Positions 26,716 through 36,030 of a DNA stretch of 64,000 nt are shown here, one piece after another (within the stretch, counting starts at the first letter, position 1; the number at the start of each line of letters is the position of its first letter). The stretch lies in NCBI GenBank assembly GCA_030425385.1, contig JAUIAH010000001.1:372001-436000 (forward strand), written 5' to 3'. The notes below the pieces were generated by a model that worked only from the letters and a program-made list of their open reading frames with translations, ran no database searches and was not told where the DNA came from. Source of the stretch: Verrucomicrobiia bacterium. GTDB taxonomy: Bacteria; Verrucomicrobiota; Verrucomicrobiia; Verrucomicrobiales; DEV007. Position numbers and translations under genes: made by a program.

Positions 26716-26739
26716 TTGTAATAATCATATTTATTACAA
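26716..26739. promoter_or_regulatory. 24-bp palindrome, operator-like
   Basis: A perfect 9-base inverted repeat, TTGTAATAA and TTATTACAA, separated by six bases. It ends 19 bases before the ATG of the hybrid kinase, in the divergent AT-rich region shared with the GTPase operon. The form is typical of a dimeric regulator site. The bound protein is unknown. Confidence 0.55.
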
Positions 26740-26758
26740 ACATTGGGCTTAGAAATTC

Positions 26759-28813
26759 ATGCGCCCACTCCGGATGTCTTCCTCTCGATACCCTACCACG
26801 ACGCCAGAAACGATCTCCCTCGGCTTCCTCCACGCCATGGTGGTGGGTGGGAACGTGTCTCGCTGCCAGGCAATCCGCGATATTCTCGGCGAGCTCGGCT
26901 TTGAAATCACGACATTCAGCGAGGGCTCAGCTGCCATCGAGGCTCTGCGCGAAGAGCCTCCCAATCTTCTACTCGTGGTTGATGATCTCCAGGGTCATCC
27001 CTCGGCGCTCGACCTCGTCCAGTGGTTAGGCCAACAGGATTCCGGGGACACGGTGCATACGGTGGTGGTGTGCGAGACGGCGGACCGCTCCCATGCCGAG
27101 GAGTTTCTCCGGCACGGCGCCAGCGATCTCATCGATGCGGGCTTCACTTCTGCTGAGATCACCCACCGGCTACAGGTGGCCGAGTATCAGAGCCAGTTTC
27201 TCCGTAGTCGCTCCGCAGAATCCCAGCATCTTCGGCAGTTGGCAGCCCAGTACCGCCAAATTGTCGAACACTGGCCGCAAGCCGCCGTTCTCATGCCCAA
27301 CTTGAGTCGGCCCATCAAGGAAGTGAATCAGCGGGCGCTTGAGATCCTGGGATTGAATCGTGAGGAGGTGGTTGGCAAATACCTTTCCCTCATTCTTCCA
27401 GATCTCTTTGAGCGGGATGATTTCATTCCCTACGAAGATTTCTCCAAGAATCCCCGCCGGGTAGAGGATGTCCTTTACGAGACTACCGAGGGCAACACGC
27501 CGCTTGAAGTGCGCATCGTGGGCATGGAATGGGGCGAGGGAGGATCGGTGCTCGTGACTTTCGAGAATGTGGGTCGCTTGCAAGCCATCGAACGCCATCG
27601 CAGGCGCATCAGTCAGGTGGAGTCCGTTCGGCGCTTTGCTAGCGAGATGGCGCATGAGTTCAATAACATTCTCACCGTCGTCAATGGCAATCTCTCCATC
27701 CTGGGAGCTGGAACTGAGGAGCTGTCGCCCGCGTCCATGGAACTGATCGATTCCAGTCGCAAAGCATGTCGACGGGCCTCTGATCTCGTCAAACGCCTCA
27801 CCAAACACCATGACTTTGGCCACGAGGAAGTCGCGCTCCTCGATCCGCTACCCGTCATTGAGAAGGCCTGTGATGAGGCGGTCCTCAGTCCACGTGCTGA
27901 GATCAATGTCAGGGCCGAAGACGACATTTGGCCCGTGCTAGGGAGTGCCTCATTGCTTTCCCAAGTGGTCAAAGCGCTCCTCAAGAATGCCGACGAAGCC
28001 TTTCCTAACAGTGTCATCGAGATTGACATCCACAACTCGCTGATCGGAGAAGAGGCCTCATTACCCCTGGCTTCAGGTGACTATGTCCGCGTCGAGGTGC
28101 TGGATCACGGTCCTGGCATGACTCCCGAGGTCCAGGATCGCGCCTTTGAGCCGTTCTTCACCACGCGCCCAGAGGCTGAGGGCCTGGGATTGACTCAGGC
28201 GCTCAAGATCATGGAAGACCTCGGCGGGACACTGCAAATCATCGACTCTCCCACCGGCGGGGGCACCTGTCTGGAACTTCATTTCCCCGCGCACGCAGAC
28301 CAAGCCCTTTCCGTTTCTGACCCCGATCCCAATCAGCAATGGCAGCTCAAGGCTTCCCTCATTGAGGAGGACGAGGCACCCACTTCGTCGAATACTAGCA
28401 ACCCTTTCCAGGCCATTTCTGAGGCTCCACCACGCGTGCTCTTCATGGATGATGAGCCAGACATTCGCACGGTGGTCGAGAAGATTCTTACCACCCATCA
28501 CTTCGAGGTGACCACCACCAGCACTGGTGAGCAAGCCGTGGCCGCCTTCTATCAAGCGCACCAGGAAGGGCACCCCTTCGACGTCCTTCTCCTCGATCTG
28601 GAGGTGGTTGGTGGCATGGGTGGCAAAGACACCATCGCCGTGCTGCGGCAGGAGTTTCCTCACGTGAAAGCGGTCGTGACGACGGGTTACCTGGACGATT
28701 CGATTCTCGCCAACCATCGCGACCACGGATTCTCTGGAGTCCTCACCAAGCCTTTCCAAATGGAAGATCTCGTCGCAATGATCACGATGTTAGGCTCTAA
28801 GGCGGCCAGCTGA
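26759..28813 (+). CDS. Hybrid histidine kinase, REC-PAS-HisKA-HATPase-REC
   Basis: 684 residues, soluble. An N-terminal receiver-like domain (about 25-140) has a DD pair at 75-76. A PAS domain follows (about 165-285). The HisKA H-box MAHEFNNILTVVNGNL has the phospho-His at about 299. HATPase_c has an N-box LLKNADEAFP, DHGPGM and a GLGLTQ lid. The C-terminal receiver (about 560-680) starts RVLFMDDEPD and has its phospho-Asp near 613 in LLLDLEV. This is a complete kinase with an internal phosphorelay option. It is divergent from the GTPase operon with the 24-bp palindrome between them, so it may sense the input for that module. ATG at 26759 was used; the ATG at 26774 is also possible. Confidence 0.92.
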   Translation: MRPLRMSSSRYPTTTPETISLGFLHAMVVGGNVSRCQAIRDILGELGFEITTFSEGSAAIEALREEPPNLLLVVDDLQGHPSALDLVQWLGQQDSGDTVHTVVVCETADRSHAEEFLRHGASDLIDAGFTSAEITHRLQVAEYQSQFLRSRSAESQHLRQLAAQYRQIVEHWPQAAVLMPNLSRPIKEVNQRALEILGLNREEVVGKYLSLILPDLFERDDFIPYEDFSKNPRRVEDVLYETTEGNTPLEVRIVGMEWGEGGSVLVTFENVGRLQAIERHRRRISQVESVRRFASEMAHEFNNILTVVNGNLSILGAGTEELSPASMELIDSSRKACRRASDLVKRLTKHHDFGHEEVALLDPLPVIEKACDEAVLSPRAEINVRAEDDIWPVLGSASLLSQVVKALLKNADEAFPNSVIEIDIHNSLIGEEASLPLASGDYVRVEVLDHGPGMTPEVQDRAFEPFFTTRPEAEGLGLTQALKIMEDLGGTLQIIDSPTGGGTCLELHFPAHADQALSVSDPDPNQQWQLKASLIEEDEAPTSSNTSNPFQAISEAPPRVLFMDDEPDIRTVVEKILTTHHFEVTTTSTGEQAVAAFYQAHQEGHPFDVLLLDLEVVGGMGGKDTIAVLRQEFPHVKAVVTTGYLDDSILANHRDHGFSGVLTKPFQMEDLVAMITMLGSKAAS

Positions 28814-28904
28814 TCCCGAAGCCTTGAGGCTCGCGCTTGCGTATCCCGTTCTCATCGAGAATGGGTATCGGGATGACCCCATTCCTCGCAACGATACGGC
28901 GCTC

Positions 28905-29564
28905 ATGAAACTCGTCGTCCTGGTCAGCGGCGGCATGGATTCGGTCGTGGCGCTCTATGAAGGCGCCACCGCGCATGACGTCGTCTGTGGCTTGAGCTTT
29001 GACTACGGCTCCAAGCACAACCACCGCGAGATTCCCTTCGCAGCCCACCACTGCGAACAATTGGGTATTCCTCACGAAACCATCGCCCTCGATTTCATGA
29101 ATCGCCACTTTGATAGCGCTTTGCTTCAGAGCGGCAGCGCCATTCCCGATGGGCACTATGAAGAGGCTCACATGAAGCAAACGGTCGTGCCGTTTCGCAA
29201 TGGCATCATGCTCAGCATTGCCGCAGGATTCGCCGAAAGTCGGGGCGCCAATGGGCTCGGGATTGCCGCCCATTCCGGTGATCACGCCATTTATCCCGAT
29301 TGCCGCGAAACCTTCATGCAGGCGATGGGCGAGGCAATTCAGTTAGGCACCTACGCCGAAATGCAATTGTGGCGACCCTTCATCGAGGTGCGTAAAGAAG
29401 TCATCGCGGCCCGGGGGCATGCCCTCGGCGTGGATTTCAAGCAGACTTGGTCCTGCTACAAAGGGGGCGACCTTCACTGTGGCACTTGCGGCACCTGTGT
29501 GGAACGGAAAGAGGCCTTCGCGCGCGCGCAATTGACAGACCCCACCTCCTACCAGCCCCTGTGA
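28905..29564 (+). CDS. queC: 7-cyano-7-deazaguanine synthase QueC
   Basis: 219 residues. QueC converts 7-carboxy-7-deazaguanine with ammonia and two ATP to preQ0 in queuosine biosynthesis. The N-terminal PP-loop is VLVSGGMDS (5-13) and the C-terminal zinc site has four Cys (CYKGG, then HCGTCGTC). Length and motifs are typical. A longer frame from TTG at 28824 is rejected because ATG at 28905 puts the PP-loop at its usual position. It lies four bases upstream of queE, so the two are cotranscribed. It starts about 90 bases after the hybrid kinase gene. Confidence 0.95.
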   Translation: MKLVVLVSGGMDSVVALYEGATAHDVVCGLSFDYGSKHNHREIPFAAHHCEQLGIPHETIALDFMNRHFDSALLQSGSAIPDGHYEEAHMKQTVVPFRNGIMLSIAAGFAESRGANGLGIAAHSGDHAIYPDCRETFMQAMGEAIQLGTYAEMQLWRPFIEVRKEVIAARGHALGVDFKQTWSCYKGGDLHCGTCGTCVERKEAFARAQLTDPTSYQPL

Positions 29565-29568
29565 CGGC

Positions 29569-30267
29569 ATGCGCATCGCAGAGATCTTCTATTCCGTTCA
29601 AGGTGAGGGCGGATTGACGGGTGTGCCCTCGGTGTTTGTGCGTACGTCAGGCTGCAATCTGCGCTGTCGATGGTGCGACACGACATACGCCTCGTGGCAA
29701 CCGGAAGGTGAGGACCAGCCTATCGATGCCATTATCGACGCCGTGCTCGCCTATCCCGCCGCCCACTGCGTGCTCACGGGCGGCGAACCAATGATCGCCA
29801 AAGACATCCACAGCCTAGCAGAGCGCTTACACGGGGCTGGTAAACACCTCACGATTGAGACCGCCGGGACGGTGCCGCCAGATGGGATCGCCTGTGATCT
29901 AGCTTCCTTGAGCCCCAAGCTGCCGAATGCCACCCCTCTGCCAGGGGAAATCGAAGACGCCTGGATCGAACGCCATGAGGCCAAACGCTGGCAACCCGCA
30001 GTCGTGGATGCTTGGCTTCGCCATTATCCGGACTATCAGCTCAAATTCGTCATCGCCACGGAAGACGACCTTGGCGTGATGCGGGCAATGTTAGAAGATC
30101 TGGAAATCAACGTTCCTCCTCATCGCGTCCTCTGCATGCCTGAAGGCATCACCTCTGAGGCACTGAAGGCACGCCAAGCTAACCTTATTGCGCAGTGCCT
30201 AGCCTACGGTTATCGCTACTGTCACCGGCTCCACATCGATCTCTTTGGCAACACGGCAGGCACATGA
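29569..30267 (+). CDS. queE: 7-carboxy-7-deazaguanine synthase QueE
   Basis: 232 residues. It is a radical SAM enzyme converting 6-carboxytetrahydropterin to 7-carboxy-7-deazaguanine, one step before QueC. The iron-sulfur Cys triad is CNLRCRWC, with Cys at 29, 33 and 36 (Cx3Cx2C). Upstream is the family's FYSVQGEG start, and a TGGEP motif follows. It is cotranscribed with queC. queD and folE homologues are not in this window. Confidence 0.95.
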   Translation: MRIAEIFYSVQGEGGLTGVPSVFVRTSGCNLRCRWCDTTYASWQPEGEDQPIDAIIDAVLAYPAAHCVLTGGEPMIAKDIHSLAERLHGAGKHLTIETAGTVPPDGIACDLASLSPKLPNATPLPGEIEDAWIERHEAKRWQPAVVDAWLRHYPDYQLKFVIATEDDLGVMRAMLEDLEINVPPHRVLCMPEGITSEALKARQANLIAQCLAYGYRYCHRLHIDLFGNTAGT

Positions 30268-30280
30268 CGGAGGGGACACC

Positions 30281-30628
30281 CTAACGTTGTTCTTTCGATG
30301 TCTGGCAGGGAGCACAAAGTGATACACTCGGCTTGGCTTCCAGGCGCGCGGCAGGGATTTCTTTGCCACAAAGGACGCATTTCCCGTAGGTCCCCGCGTC
30401 CATTCGGCTCAGCGCGAGGTCGACCTTTTCCAACAAATGATCTTCGCTCGCGGCGATCCGATTGGAAATCAGCCGGTCCACCGCAACATTCGCCTGATCC
30501 GCTCGATCATTGTCCTCCGCATCCACGCGTTCAGTCGGGATCTTCCCATGTTCCTGAATATCGTGGACGAGTTCTTTCCGCTGATCCTCCAGAAGCTTAC
30601 GGTAGCGCGCCAGTTCATCTGCTTTCAT
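30281..30628 (-). CDS. DksA/TraR-family zinc-finger regulator
   Basis: 115 residues from ATG 30628. An N-terminal coiled-coil hairpin (KADELARYRKLLEDQRKEL) precedes a C-terminal C4 zinc finger (CVLCGKE, then CAPC near the end). DksA-like proteins insert the coiled coil into the RNA polymerase secondary channel and modulate initiation with ppGpp. The motif DNDRADQAN sits near the coiled-coil tip region. Upstream ATG codons at 30640 and 30703 are alternative starts; the longer version adds a Cys-rich stretch that does not look like family sequence. The gene converges with queE across a 13-base gap. Confidence 0.88.
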   Translation of the reverse strand: MKADELARYRKLLEDQRKELVHDIQEHGKIPTERVDAEDNDRADQANVAVDRLISNRIAASEDHLLEKVDLALSRMDAGTYGKCVLCGKEIPAARLEAKPSVSLCAPCQTSKEQR

Positions 30629-30782
30629 GGTCTGGATCATACCAAGGTGCAGATGGCAGGCTTCGCAGCAATTGGCTCGCTGCCCGCAACGTTTGTTCCC
30701 CATGACGACGCATTCAAGATTTGCGCACGACCACGCAACTGCCGCCGAGCATCAAATCAACGTCTTGCCATGCTCGTTTGTC

Positions 30783-31112
30783 ATGACTTCAAACGATCCC
30801 TTTTGGAAACAGCACAAACAACATGAAACGGGAAACGCTGCCGACTACGACTACCTCTTGCATCGGGTAGAGAAACTAACACTCGTCTGCCGCGCTCTCT
30901 GGGAGATTGTGGCTGAACAACATGAGTGCCCCAAGGAGAAACTCGTGGCTAAAGTCGCCGAGATTGATCTCCGCGATGGGCATTTGGATGGGGAACTGCA
31001 CGCAGAGCCGATCCTCTGTCCCAAGTGCGGCCACAAGATCAACGCCCGGCATGATCACTGCCTCTATTGCGGATTCAATGATCTCCCCAAGGACGTCTTC
31101 ACCAGTGTATGA
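30783..31112 (+). CDS. Small zinc-ribbon protein
   Basis: 109 residues, cytoplasmic. An N-terminal helical region resembles a coiled coil (YDYLLHRVEKLTLVCRALWE). A C-terminal zinc ribbon has two CxxC knuckles about a dozen residues apart (CPKCGHKI and CLYCGF). Not assigned to a named family. ATG at 30783 was chosen because the frame upstream overlaps the DksA gene on the other strand and does not look coding. It precedes pyrE by about 150 bases. It could be a nucleic-acid or protein-binding adaptor. Confidence 0.7.
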   Translation: MTSNDPFWKQHKQHETGNAADYDYLLHRVEKLTLVCRALWEIVAEQHECPKEKLVAKVAEIDLRDGHLDGELHAEPILCPKCGHKINARHDHCLYCGFNDLPKDVFTSV

Positions 31113-31264
31113 AGCGGTCTCTGGTCGCCCGTTCTTGGCCTCTTTCCTAGCTGAGCGAGCCTCAGGAAGGTAGCAGAATATTGCTGCAGTGGAAGGATCA
31201 CAAACCCCATGCTATGGCACCTTCCTCCTTGTTCTTGTCCTCTGGATGTTCTAGCGATGCCAGC

Positions 31265-31786
31265 ATGATGACTCGAGAAGACCTTGCCGCGCGCATTGCT
31301 GAAGTTGCCCTGCTCAAAGGAGAATTCACCCTGCGAAGTGGGCGCAAGAGCCACTATTACCTGGATAAATACCTCTTCAGTACCCAACCAGACATCCTTG
31401 ACGCGTTAGGAAAACTCTTCGCTGAGCGCTTGGGAGATCCCGTGAACAAATTGGCAGGTGCGGAACTGGGTGGCATTCCGTTAGTGACGGTGGCGGCGCT
31501 GGCCAGTGGGATGCCTTGTGTGTTCATTCGCAATCAGAAGAAGGACTATGGCACGGCCAAGCAACTGGAGGGCAACCTAGGCGAAGGCGATCAGGTGGCG
31601 TTGTTGGAAGATGTCTGCACGACGGGTGGCCAAATCCTCGAGGCGGCGAAAGTGATCGAGGCACAAGGGGCGAAGGTGGTGAAGATCATCGGGACGATTG
31701 ATCGCGAAGAGGGTGCTCGCGAGAATATTGAAAGCGCGGGATATGCATTCGAAGCGCTGTTTACGAAGACCGATCTGGGCGTGTAG
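31265..31786 (+). CDS. pyrE: Orotate phosphoribosyltransferase PyrE
   Basis: 173 residues, cytoplasmic, fifth step of UMP synthesis: orotate plus PRPP to OMP. The PRPP-binding loop is ALLEDVCTTGGQ, and the N-terminal FTLRSGRKSHYYLDKY segment is typical of the short PyrE type. Two adjacent ATGs (31265, 31268) fit; an upstream TTG extension (31181) is not supported. No clear PyrR or uracil-sensing leader was seen in the 150 bases upstream. Confidence 0.93.
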   Translation: MMTREDLAARIAEVALLKGEFTLRSGRKSHYYLDKYLFSTQPDILDALGKLFAERLGDPVNKLAGAELGGIPLVTVAALASGMPCVFIRNQKKDYGTAKQLEGNLGEGDQVALLEDVCTTGGQILEAAKVIEAQGAKVVKIIGTIDREEGARENIESAGYAFEALFTKTDLGV

Positions 31787-31824
31787 GGGCGTCCATTATT
31801 CCCTTTTATTGTTCATAAACGCAA

Positions 31825-31857
31825 ACAGGGCCTGCCGCGATTCGCAGCAGGCCCTGT
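31825..31857 (-). terminator. Terminator hairpin between pyrE and LamG gene
   Basis: An 11-base-pair stem, ACAGGGCCTGC and its complement, with an 11-base loop. It lies between convergent genes, 39 bases after pyrE and 22 after the LamG gene's stop. On the minus strand a T-rich stretch (TTTGCGTTTATG) follows, so it best fits the LamG gene but may serve both. Confidence 0.7.
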
Positions 31858-31878
31858 CGTGCATGATCTTTCGATTCC

Positions 31879-34800
31879 TTATTCGCTGACTTTCACGCGA
31901 TAATACCCGGCGGCATCATCGGCCGTGAAGTCGTAGCTGCCGGTGCCACCGGCTCCAGAAAGGCCATTGGCGACCGTTTCCCAACTGACGAGATCAGCGG
32001 AGAATTCCACGTCATAGGATTTGCCATCCACGGCTGCCCAATTCAATGAGCTAGCAGAGGCACCCGTGATTCGGAAGTAATCCGCGGCATTATCAGGATC
32101 GGTGCCTGCGAGTGCCTCTTCTGCATCAGAAACGCCATCGTTATCACGATCACCTTCGCCACCACCAGGATCGCCACCGCCACCGCTGGGACGGACGTCC
32201 AGAGGACTGGTGCCACTGAAGAGACTAGCAATCTCATCAGCGCTCAAGGCGCGGCTCCAGAGGGCGACGTCATCCACATCACCAGTGAACCAGTGGGAAG
32301 GATCCGCACGGCGGATGCCCCCGATCGAGGTGGTGTTGATTTCTCCGACCGCGAAAGTGTGGGTGCTCCAGCTTTCGCGTGTGTCGGCGACGCCATCAAT
32401 GTAGAGGGTGCCAGTGCCGTTGTCGTCTACCCAGACGACGTGACGCCAATCGCCATCGAGGGCGAGCCCGTCCGAGTATTCGTGCTGTCCCGGCCCGCGG
32501 ATGTAGAGATCTACCGCATCGGTCTCACCACCGTTATGGGTGCCGATGTTGAACAACGGATTGTTGTCCTCCGTGGAGCCTTCCGAGAAGATGCGGAGGT
32601 CCGCTTGGCCGGTTCCCACCGTGCGCACCCAAAGGGAGATGGTGCGTTGCGGATGGACATTGATGGGGAGTTCTTCTCCAGGTCCAGCGATGTATTCGGC
32701 CATGCTACTGTTGGCGGCATCAAAGGCGAGGGCCATGCCGACTTGGCCAGCCACGAGACTGCCGGCATCGAGATTGACGAGGGTCAGATCGTGCACGCCA
32801 AGGGCATCGGGGGAAGTCGTGCCTTCCACGACGTCGAGCGGCCAGTAGGCCACCAAGGTCGCGTCAGGAGCGTCATCTCCGGGGCTATTAGGATCGGTGG
32901 GATCGAAGTCGAGCGCGATTTCTTTGCCATCACGCCAGCCATCCCCATCGGAATCAATGTTCGTGGGATTGGTGCCGAGCGTTGCTTCTTCACCATCAGA
33001 GAGGCCATCCCCATCGGTGTCTGGATTCTGCGGATCGGTCCCATTAGCCACCTCGTCTTGGTCGGTGACGCCATCGCCATCGGAGTCGAGATCAGGGTTT
33101 TCCCCTAACGGTTGTCCCGGATTCTCGAACAATGACAGAGCCTCAGCACCCGTGAGTGCCTTGGCGTAGATTTGGACATCGTCAAAGACGCCGGAAGCGT
33201 TGAGAATCCCAAAGAAGGAGCCCACGAGAAACGATTCAGATGGATTATCGATCACCGAGGGTGGACTATCAATCACCCCAGCTTCCTGACCATCGATATA
33301 AGCGGTGAGGCGATCGGCTCCGAATTCCGGTCCATTGCTATCCTCATACACGAGGACCAAGTGCTGGGTCGTGCCCGGTGTAAGTACATTGTCGATCATG
33401 GCCAATTCACTATCAATGTTAAACCAGGTCAAGTCGGTGCCGGAGGTCAGCAACGCGTAGGAAGGCGTGCCTTCGCTCTGCGCGCCCTTGGCGAAGATGG
33501 TGACTTGACCAGCATTGTTCAGGTTGAGCCAGAGACTCACCGAGAAGGTGGTGAGCGCACCCCCACTGAGGCGGGCCTGAGCATAACCGCCATCGGTGAT
33601 CTGCGCCGCCGAACCACTGGCCAAAGCGTCCTGGCCGAGCGCAACGGTGTTCGCACCACCAACCCTAACATACTGACCATGTTTGAGCAGGGCGCTGTCT
33701 AACATTTCATCTCCGTCGGATTCGTCCATGGTGAAATGGGCGATCAATTGATTCGTGGACGGGATGATCGTGGAAAGATCCACCGTAACGGTGCTATTGC
33801 TCTGGTCATTGCTCTGCAGATCGAGGAAGGCCAAGATACCGCCGGTGCGCCCTGCAGGATCCAGAGTGATGTCGAGCACGCCTTGTGCGCCGGGAGCGAG
33901 TTCGGATGGGAAGCTATTCACGGTGAATAACGCTTGGTCCGCGCCGCGCAGGGTGGCTTCGGAGATGTTGAGGGTGTTCTCGCTGCCGATGTTGAAGACG
34001 GGCACTTGGCGGTTGAAAGGACCCGTTCCCGTGATGTCCGCGAAGATGCCGCGACCGCTGACCGCGAGATTGGGATCATCCGTGTCCAAGGGATCCGTAT
34101 CCAGGCCGGGCTCGCGACTCACGAAGAGGTCATCAATCATCATGCTGCCTGGGGCAATGGCGTCACGACTGGTGACAAAGAGCTGCGTGTGCGGCACCGG
34201 CGTACTGCGGTCCCCTTCCACATTGTCGAAGAGTGTCGTGCGTGCGGCCTCTCCCTCGCCGAGGACATGGAGAGAAATGCGATCCACCGCATCTCCTGGC
34301 GCATTGGTGATATCTGCCCACACCTTGTACCAGGTATCCGGCTGCAATTCGTAGTTATCGTGGAAATTGTCAGGACCAATCCCGATGCGCGCATTGTCGT
34401 CGCCATCGTCACGCTGGATATCTACGAAACCACCGAGATTGGCGTTGAGTTCATCATTGGCGAAACGAAGCGTCTTGTTCGTGATGCCCACGTGGATGCC
34501 GCCACCGCTCTGATCTCCTAACAATTTCACGCGAAAGAAGATCGTCGTGGTATCTCCGTCCTGGGTGTCAAAGCTGCCCAAGGTGGTGAAACACATCGGC
34601 GTGCCTTCTCCAAAGCTCATCACTTGATTGCCGCCATCGGAAGTGACCAGGCAGCCCACGCTGTCTGGCTCCAACCAGTAACCGTTCGAAACATCCAGGA
34701 TGGGACCCTCATCCCAAAGATCAAAGTCCTCAAACAAGTACCAGCCGGGCCCAATGCCGTCGGCAACCGTGATATCGACGCTTGCCGTCAAGGGAGCGTC

Positions 34801-35802
34801 ACCATCACGGGTTGCAGTGATGGTGAACGACCCGGACTCCGTTACGGGCACTTCCAAGCGCCCGACGCCAAACTCTGTCTGCGCCGTCACATCGCCCACG
34901 CCGCCATCAATGCTCACACTGGCGTCAGGGGTCGTTTCCCAGGTAAGAATGGCGGATTCCCCTTTGGGCACTTTCAAACGTTCTGCGCGCATCCGCACGA
35001 AGAGAGGCAATTGAACGGCACCCCCTTCGCTGAACGCCTCCGAAAGACCGCCCGCAAGGAGTTCATCCACATCAGACTGGGTTAGGACGCGATTCCATGC
35101 CCCTACGTCATCGATCAATCCCGTCCACCAGTGGGAGGCACTGGCGCGCAAGATACCACCGATGGCGGTGTTGTTGACGCGATAGCCCGCATCGGGATTG
35201 GCCAACGGAGCCACACCGGGCGCTTCAAATTCATCGGCCACGCCATCCACATACAGGACAGTTTCATTACCCGCCTGAGTCCACACAATCAGGCGCCATT
35301 CGTCATCGAAGCCATTCTGAATGGAATGGGCGTGATTGGTCGTGCCATTGTCTCCTCGAATAAAGAGGTCCACGGTGTCATCGGCACCCCCATTATGCGT
35401 TCCTATGTTAAACAGCGGCGTGCTGTTCTGATTAGAGCCCTCAGAAAAGACGCGCAGATCATTCTGACCCGTGCCCTTGCCCTTGACCCATAGGGCCACG
35501 GACCAGTTCTCGTTCTGGTCATTGAGCGGAAGCAATTCACCTTCTTCATGCTGACGCCAGAGAAGGGTTTGCTTGGAGGCCACAAATGAGAAAGCCTGTC
35601 CAAATTTGCCGTCGACAAGGTCTTCGTCCGAGAGGTTATCGAGGTTCATGTTGTAGCCATTCACGAGATCGGGCGTCCGTTCGCCCTGGACTTCGTCGAG
35701 TGGCCAGTAGGAAATGAGTCCTTCCTTGAGATCCGCCTGCGCGCTGAGGGTGAGCGCACCCAGGATCCCTAAGAGACTCCGAGGAGAGAGGGTGGGTTTC
35801 AT
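31879..35802 (-). CDS. Secreted LamG/TSP3 protein, 1307 aa
   Basis: Signal peptide at residues 1-23, then LamG (about 28-255), an Ig-like segment (268-355), a beta-rich lectin-like region (356-550), a choice-of-anchor-D-like domain (595-675), LamG (685-885), TSP3 calcium repeats with DSDGDG (902-972), LamG (982-1202) and a C-terminal module ending GYYRVKVSE. The first and third LamG domains are close paralogues of one in the giant gene (shared GTGQNDLR/GTGQADLR and SIGGIRRADPSHW). The order anchor-D-like, LamG, TSP3 matches the protein at 47116-51585. It is probably a surface glycan-binding protein; no catalytic domain was recognised. Confidence 0.9.
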   Translation of the reverse strand: MKPTLSPRSLLGILGALTLSAQADLKEGLISYWPLDEVQGERTPDLVNGYNMNLDNLSDEDLVDGKFGQAFSFVASKQTLLWRQHEEGELLPLNDQNENWSVALWVKGKGTGQNDLRVFSEGSNQNSTPLFNIGTHNGGADDTVDLFIRGDNGTTNHAHSIQNGFDDEWRLIVWTQAGNETVLYVDGVADEFEAPGVAPLANPDAGYRVNNTAIGGILRASASHWWTGLIDDVGAWNRVLTQSDVDELLAGGLSEAFSEGGAVQLPLFVRMRAERLKVPKGESAILTWETTPDASVSIDGGVGDVTAQTEFGVGRLEVPVTESGSFTITATRDGDAPLTASVDITVADGIGPGWYLFEDFDLWDEGPILDVSNGYWLEPDSVGCLVTSDGGNQVMSFGEGTPMCFTTLGSFDTQDGDTTTIFFRVKLLGDQSGGGIHVGITNKTLRFANDELNANLGGFVDIQRDDGDDNARIGIGPDNFHDNYELQPDTWYKVWADITNAPGDAVDRISLHVLGEGEAARTTLFDNVEGDRSTPVPHTQLFVTSRDAIAPGSMMIDDLFVSREPGLDTDPLDTDDPNLAVSGRGIFADITGTGPFNRQVPVFNIGSENTLNISEATLRGADQALFTVNSFPSELAPGAQGVLDITLDPAGRTGGILAFLDLQSNDQSNSTVTVDLSTIIPSTNQLIAHFTMDESDGDEMLDSALLKHGQYVRVGGANTVALGQDALASGSAAQITDGGYAQARLSGGALTTFSVSLWLNLNNAGQVTIFAKGAQSEGTPSYALLTSGTDLTWFNIDSELAMIDNVLTPGTTQHLVLVYEDSNGPEFGADRLTAYIDGQEAGVIDSPPSVIDNPSESFLVGSFFGILNASGVFDDVQIYAKALTGAEALSLFENPGQPLGENPDLDSDGDGVTDQDEVANGTDPQNPDTDGDGLSDGEEATLGTNPTNIDSDGDGWRDGKEIALDFDPTDPNSPGDDAPDATLVAYWPLDVVEGTTSPDALGVHDLTLVNLDAGSLVAGQVGMALAFDAANSSMAEYIAGPGEELPINVHPQRTISLWVRTVGTGQADLRIFSEGSTEDNNPLFNIGTHNGGETDAVDLYIRGPGQHEYSDGLALDGDWRHVVWVDDNGTGTLYIDGVADTRESWSTHTFAVGEINTTSIGGIRRADPSHWFTGDVDDVALWSRALSADEIASLFSGTSPLDVRPSGGGGDPGGGEGDRDNDGVSDAEEALAGTDPDNAADYFRITGASASSLNWAAVDGKSYDVEFSADLVSWETVANGLSGAGGTGSYDFTADDAAGYYRVKVSE

Positions 35803-36030
35803 GTTAGGTGAGGTTCGTTAATGTAGGGTTCGGGCGGGGACTATAGGAAATCGGCACGATGAGCCCAAGGATTAAATGAAAGTGAGACTCATCCTTCCAC
35901 AGTCCATCGGTAGATCTCCCAGACGTCCCAAGCGGAGACGACGACAATCAAAGCGTTCTCTAAATCTGAAAAGTGGCGAGCGTTTCTCCCATTACCACCA
36001 TTTGCCCCTGCGCGAACGTTCAGCTCCGCC

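Noticed and set aside
30629..30703. Extended N-terminus of the DksA-like protein with four Cys
   Set aside because: The extra residues are unlike the family, and internal ATGs give the expected coiled-coil start; kept only as an alternative.
31151..31165. Hairpin CTGAG/CTCAG upstream of pyrE as an attenuator
   Set aside because: The stem is only five base pairs, has no U-tract and no leader-peptide or PyrR-like sequence.
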